DNA from: Bacillus sp. NP157
GTDB lineage: Bacteria; Pseudomonadota; Gammaproteobacteria; Xanthomonadales; Rhodanobacteraceae
Assembly (NCBI GenBank): GCA_018889975.1
Contig: CP076546.1
Span: 2,294,001 to 2,358,000 of the forward strand
Direction of reading: 5' to 3'
Length of the DNA: 64,000 bases
Shown piece by piece: positions 63,490 through 64,000 of this stretch (position 1 is the stretch's first letter; every line of letters begins with the position of its first letter). The notes under the pieces are model-generated. The model did not search any database. It was given only the letters and a program-made list of their open reading frames with translations, and was not told the origin of the DNA. The translations under genes were made by a program, and so were the position numbers.

Positions 63490-64000
63490 GTGACGAATTT
63501 CCAGTTCCTCCACGCCGAGTTCAAGCCGCTCTTCGACCCGGCCAAGGGTGCGGAGCTACTGGTGTATTCCGATCCCCGCGCCTGCTGCATGCGCACGCGT
63601 CACGCGCTTGAACAGGCCGTGCATTGGCTCTATGAGAACGATCGCGATCTGCGCATGCCGTATGACCGCAATCTCAATGCGCTTCTGACGGACCGAGAGT
63701 TTGAAGCACTACCGCCTCCCGCGGTTTTGCAAAAAATGAGGTTGATCCAGCGGTTTGGCAACCAGGCCGTGCATACCAGCCAGCCCATCGGGCACCTTGA
63801 TGCACTGAAGCTGGTTCGCGAACTCTTCCACGTGCTCTTCTGGGTGGCGCGCACCTACACACGGGCCAGCGACCCCAAGAGCATTACCGCCGACTTCGAT
63901 GAGCGTCGTGTTCCGAAGCTCGTGCGCGCGGATGAGGCGATTGCGCTCACGAAGGACGAGCTGAAGAAACAAGAGGCTAAGTTCCAAGAGAAGATCGACG
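63490..64000 (+). CDS. hsdR: Type I restriction endonuclease subunit R, N-terminal part cut by window
   Basis: The GTG at 63490, three bases after hsdS, opens a frame of 170 codons to the window edge. MTNFQFLHAEFKPLFDPAKGAELLVYSDPRACCMRTRHALEQAVHWLY matches the DUF4145-type N-terminus seen on many HsdR proteins, and ends in a charged helix (ELKKQEAKFQEKI). The nuclease and helicase domains would lie beyond the window. The assignment rests on the N-terminus and operon position. Confidence 0.85.
   Translation, partial: MTNFQFLHAEFKPLFDPAKGAELLVYSDPRACCMRTRHALEQAVHWLYENDRDLRMPYDRNLNALLTDREFEALPPPAVLQKMRLIQRFGNQAVHTSQPIGHLDALKLVRELFHVLFWVARTYTRASDPKSITADFDERRVPKLVRADEAIALTKDELKKQEAKFQEKID

Overview
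The window is high-GC bacterial chromosome. Gene content (a complete his operon headed by a TrpR-like regulator, a recA-recX-alaS-csrA order, and a VirB7 with an extended C-terminal domain) points to a gammaproteobacterium of the Xanthomonadales, most likely a Rhodanobacteraceae genus such as Luteibacter or Dyella. The lineage is inferred from gene content and style, not from a search.

Region 1 (1-16.4 kb) is core chromosome: the 3'-truncated end of dinB, scpA-scpB-rluB, then on the minus strand a tight operon trpR-like-hisG-D-C-B-H-A-F-I whose start carries a palindromic TrpR-type operator. Next come a NarL/RcsB-type response regulator in which the phospho-acceptor Asp appears to be Glu, a histidine/aromatic ammonia-lyase with a large insertion, and hisS.

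Region 2 (16.5-28.8 kb) starts with tRNA-Pro(CGG) and a terminator. A lower-GC block of six minus-strand genes of immunity-like or unknown type follows (two DUF4279-like, an ankyrin repeat protein, a DUF6714-like protein and two unknowns). Then a secreted unknown, a CPBP membrane protease, tRNA-Ser(GCU), csrA, alaS, recX, recA and a CinA-type amidohydrolase. About 0.9 kb of non-coding, hairpin-rich DNA leads into the next block.

Region 3 (28.8-57.6 kb) is the main accessory locus: a complete Xanthomonadales-type (X-T4SS) bacterial-killing type IV secretion system. Structural genes run virB7-8-9-10-11-1-2-3-4-5-6. Between virB6 and the effectors lies a tandem array of eleven paralogous, Sec-exported, cysteine-rich DUF4189-type proteins. 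Several array junctions still carry relics of the virB6 3' end, which suggests how the array grew. Five effectors with C-terminal XVIPCD secretion domains follow (three GH19 lysozyme-like, one NlpC/P60-like peptidase, one class 3 lipase), interleaved with five small, mostly Sec-exported candidate immunity proteins. virD4 closes the locus. The expected logic is that VirD4 recruits effectors by their XVIPCD, the VirB channel delivers them into neighbouring bacteria, and the small exported proteins protect the producer. The role of the eleven-copy array is not known.

Region 4 (57.6-64 kb) is minus-strand accessory genes (an LprI-type lysozyme-inhibitor-like protein convergent with virD4, an unknown protein, a Tat-signal protein and an orphan HI0074-type HEPN protein), followed by a plus-strand type I restriction-modification operon hsdM-hsdS-hsdR whose last gene runs off the window.
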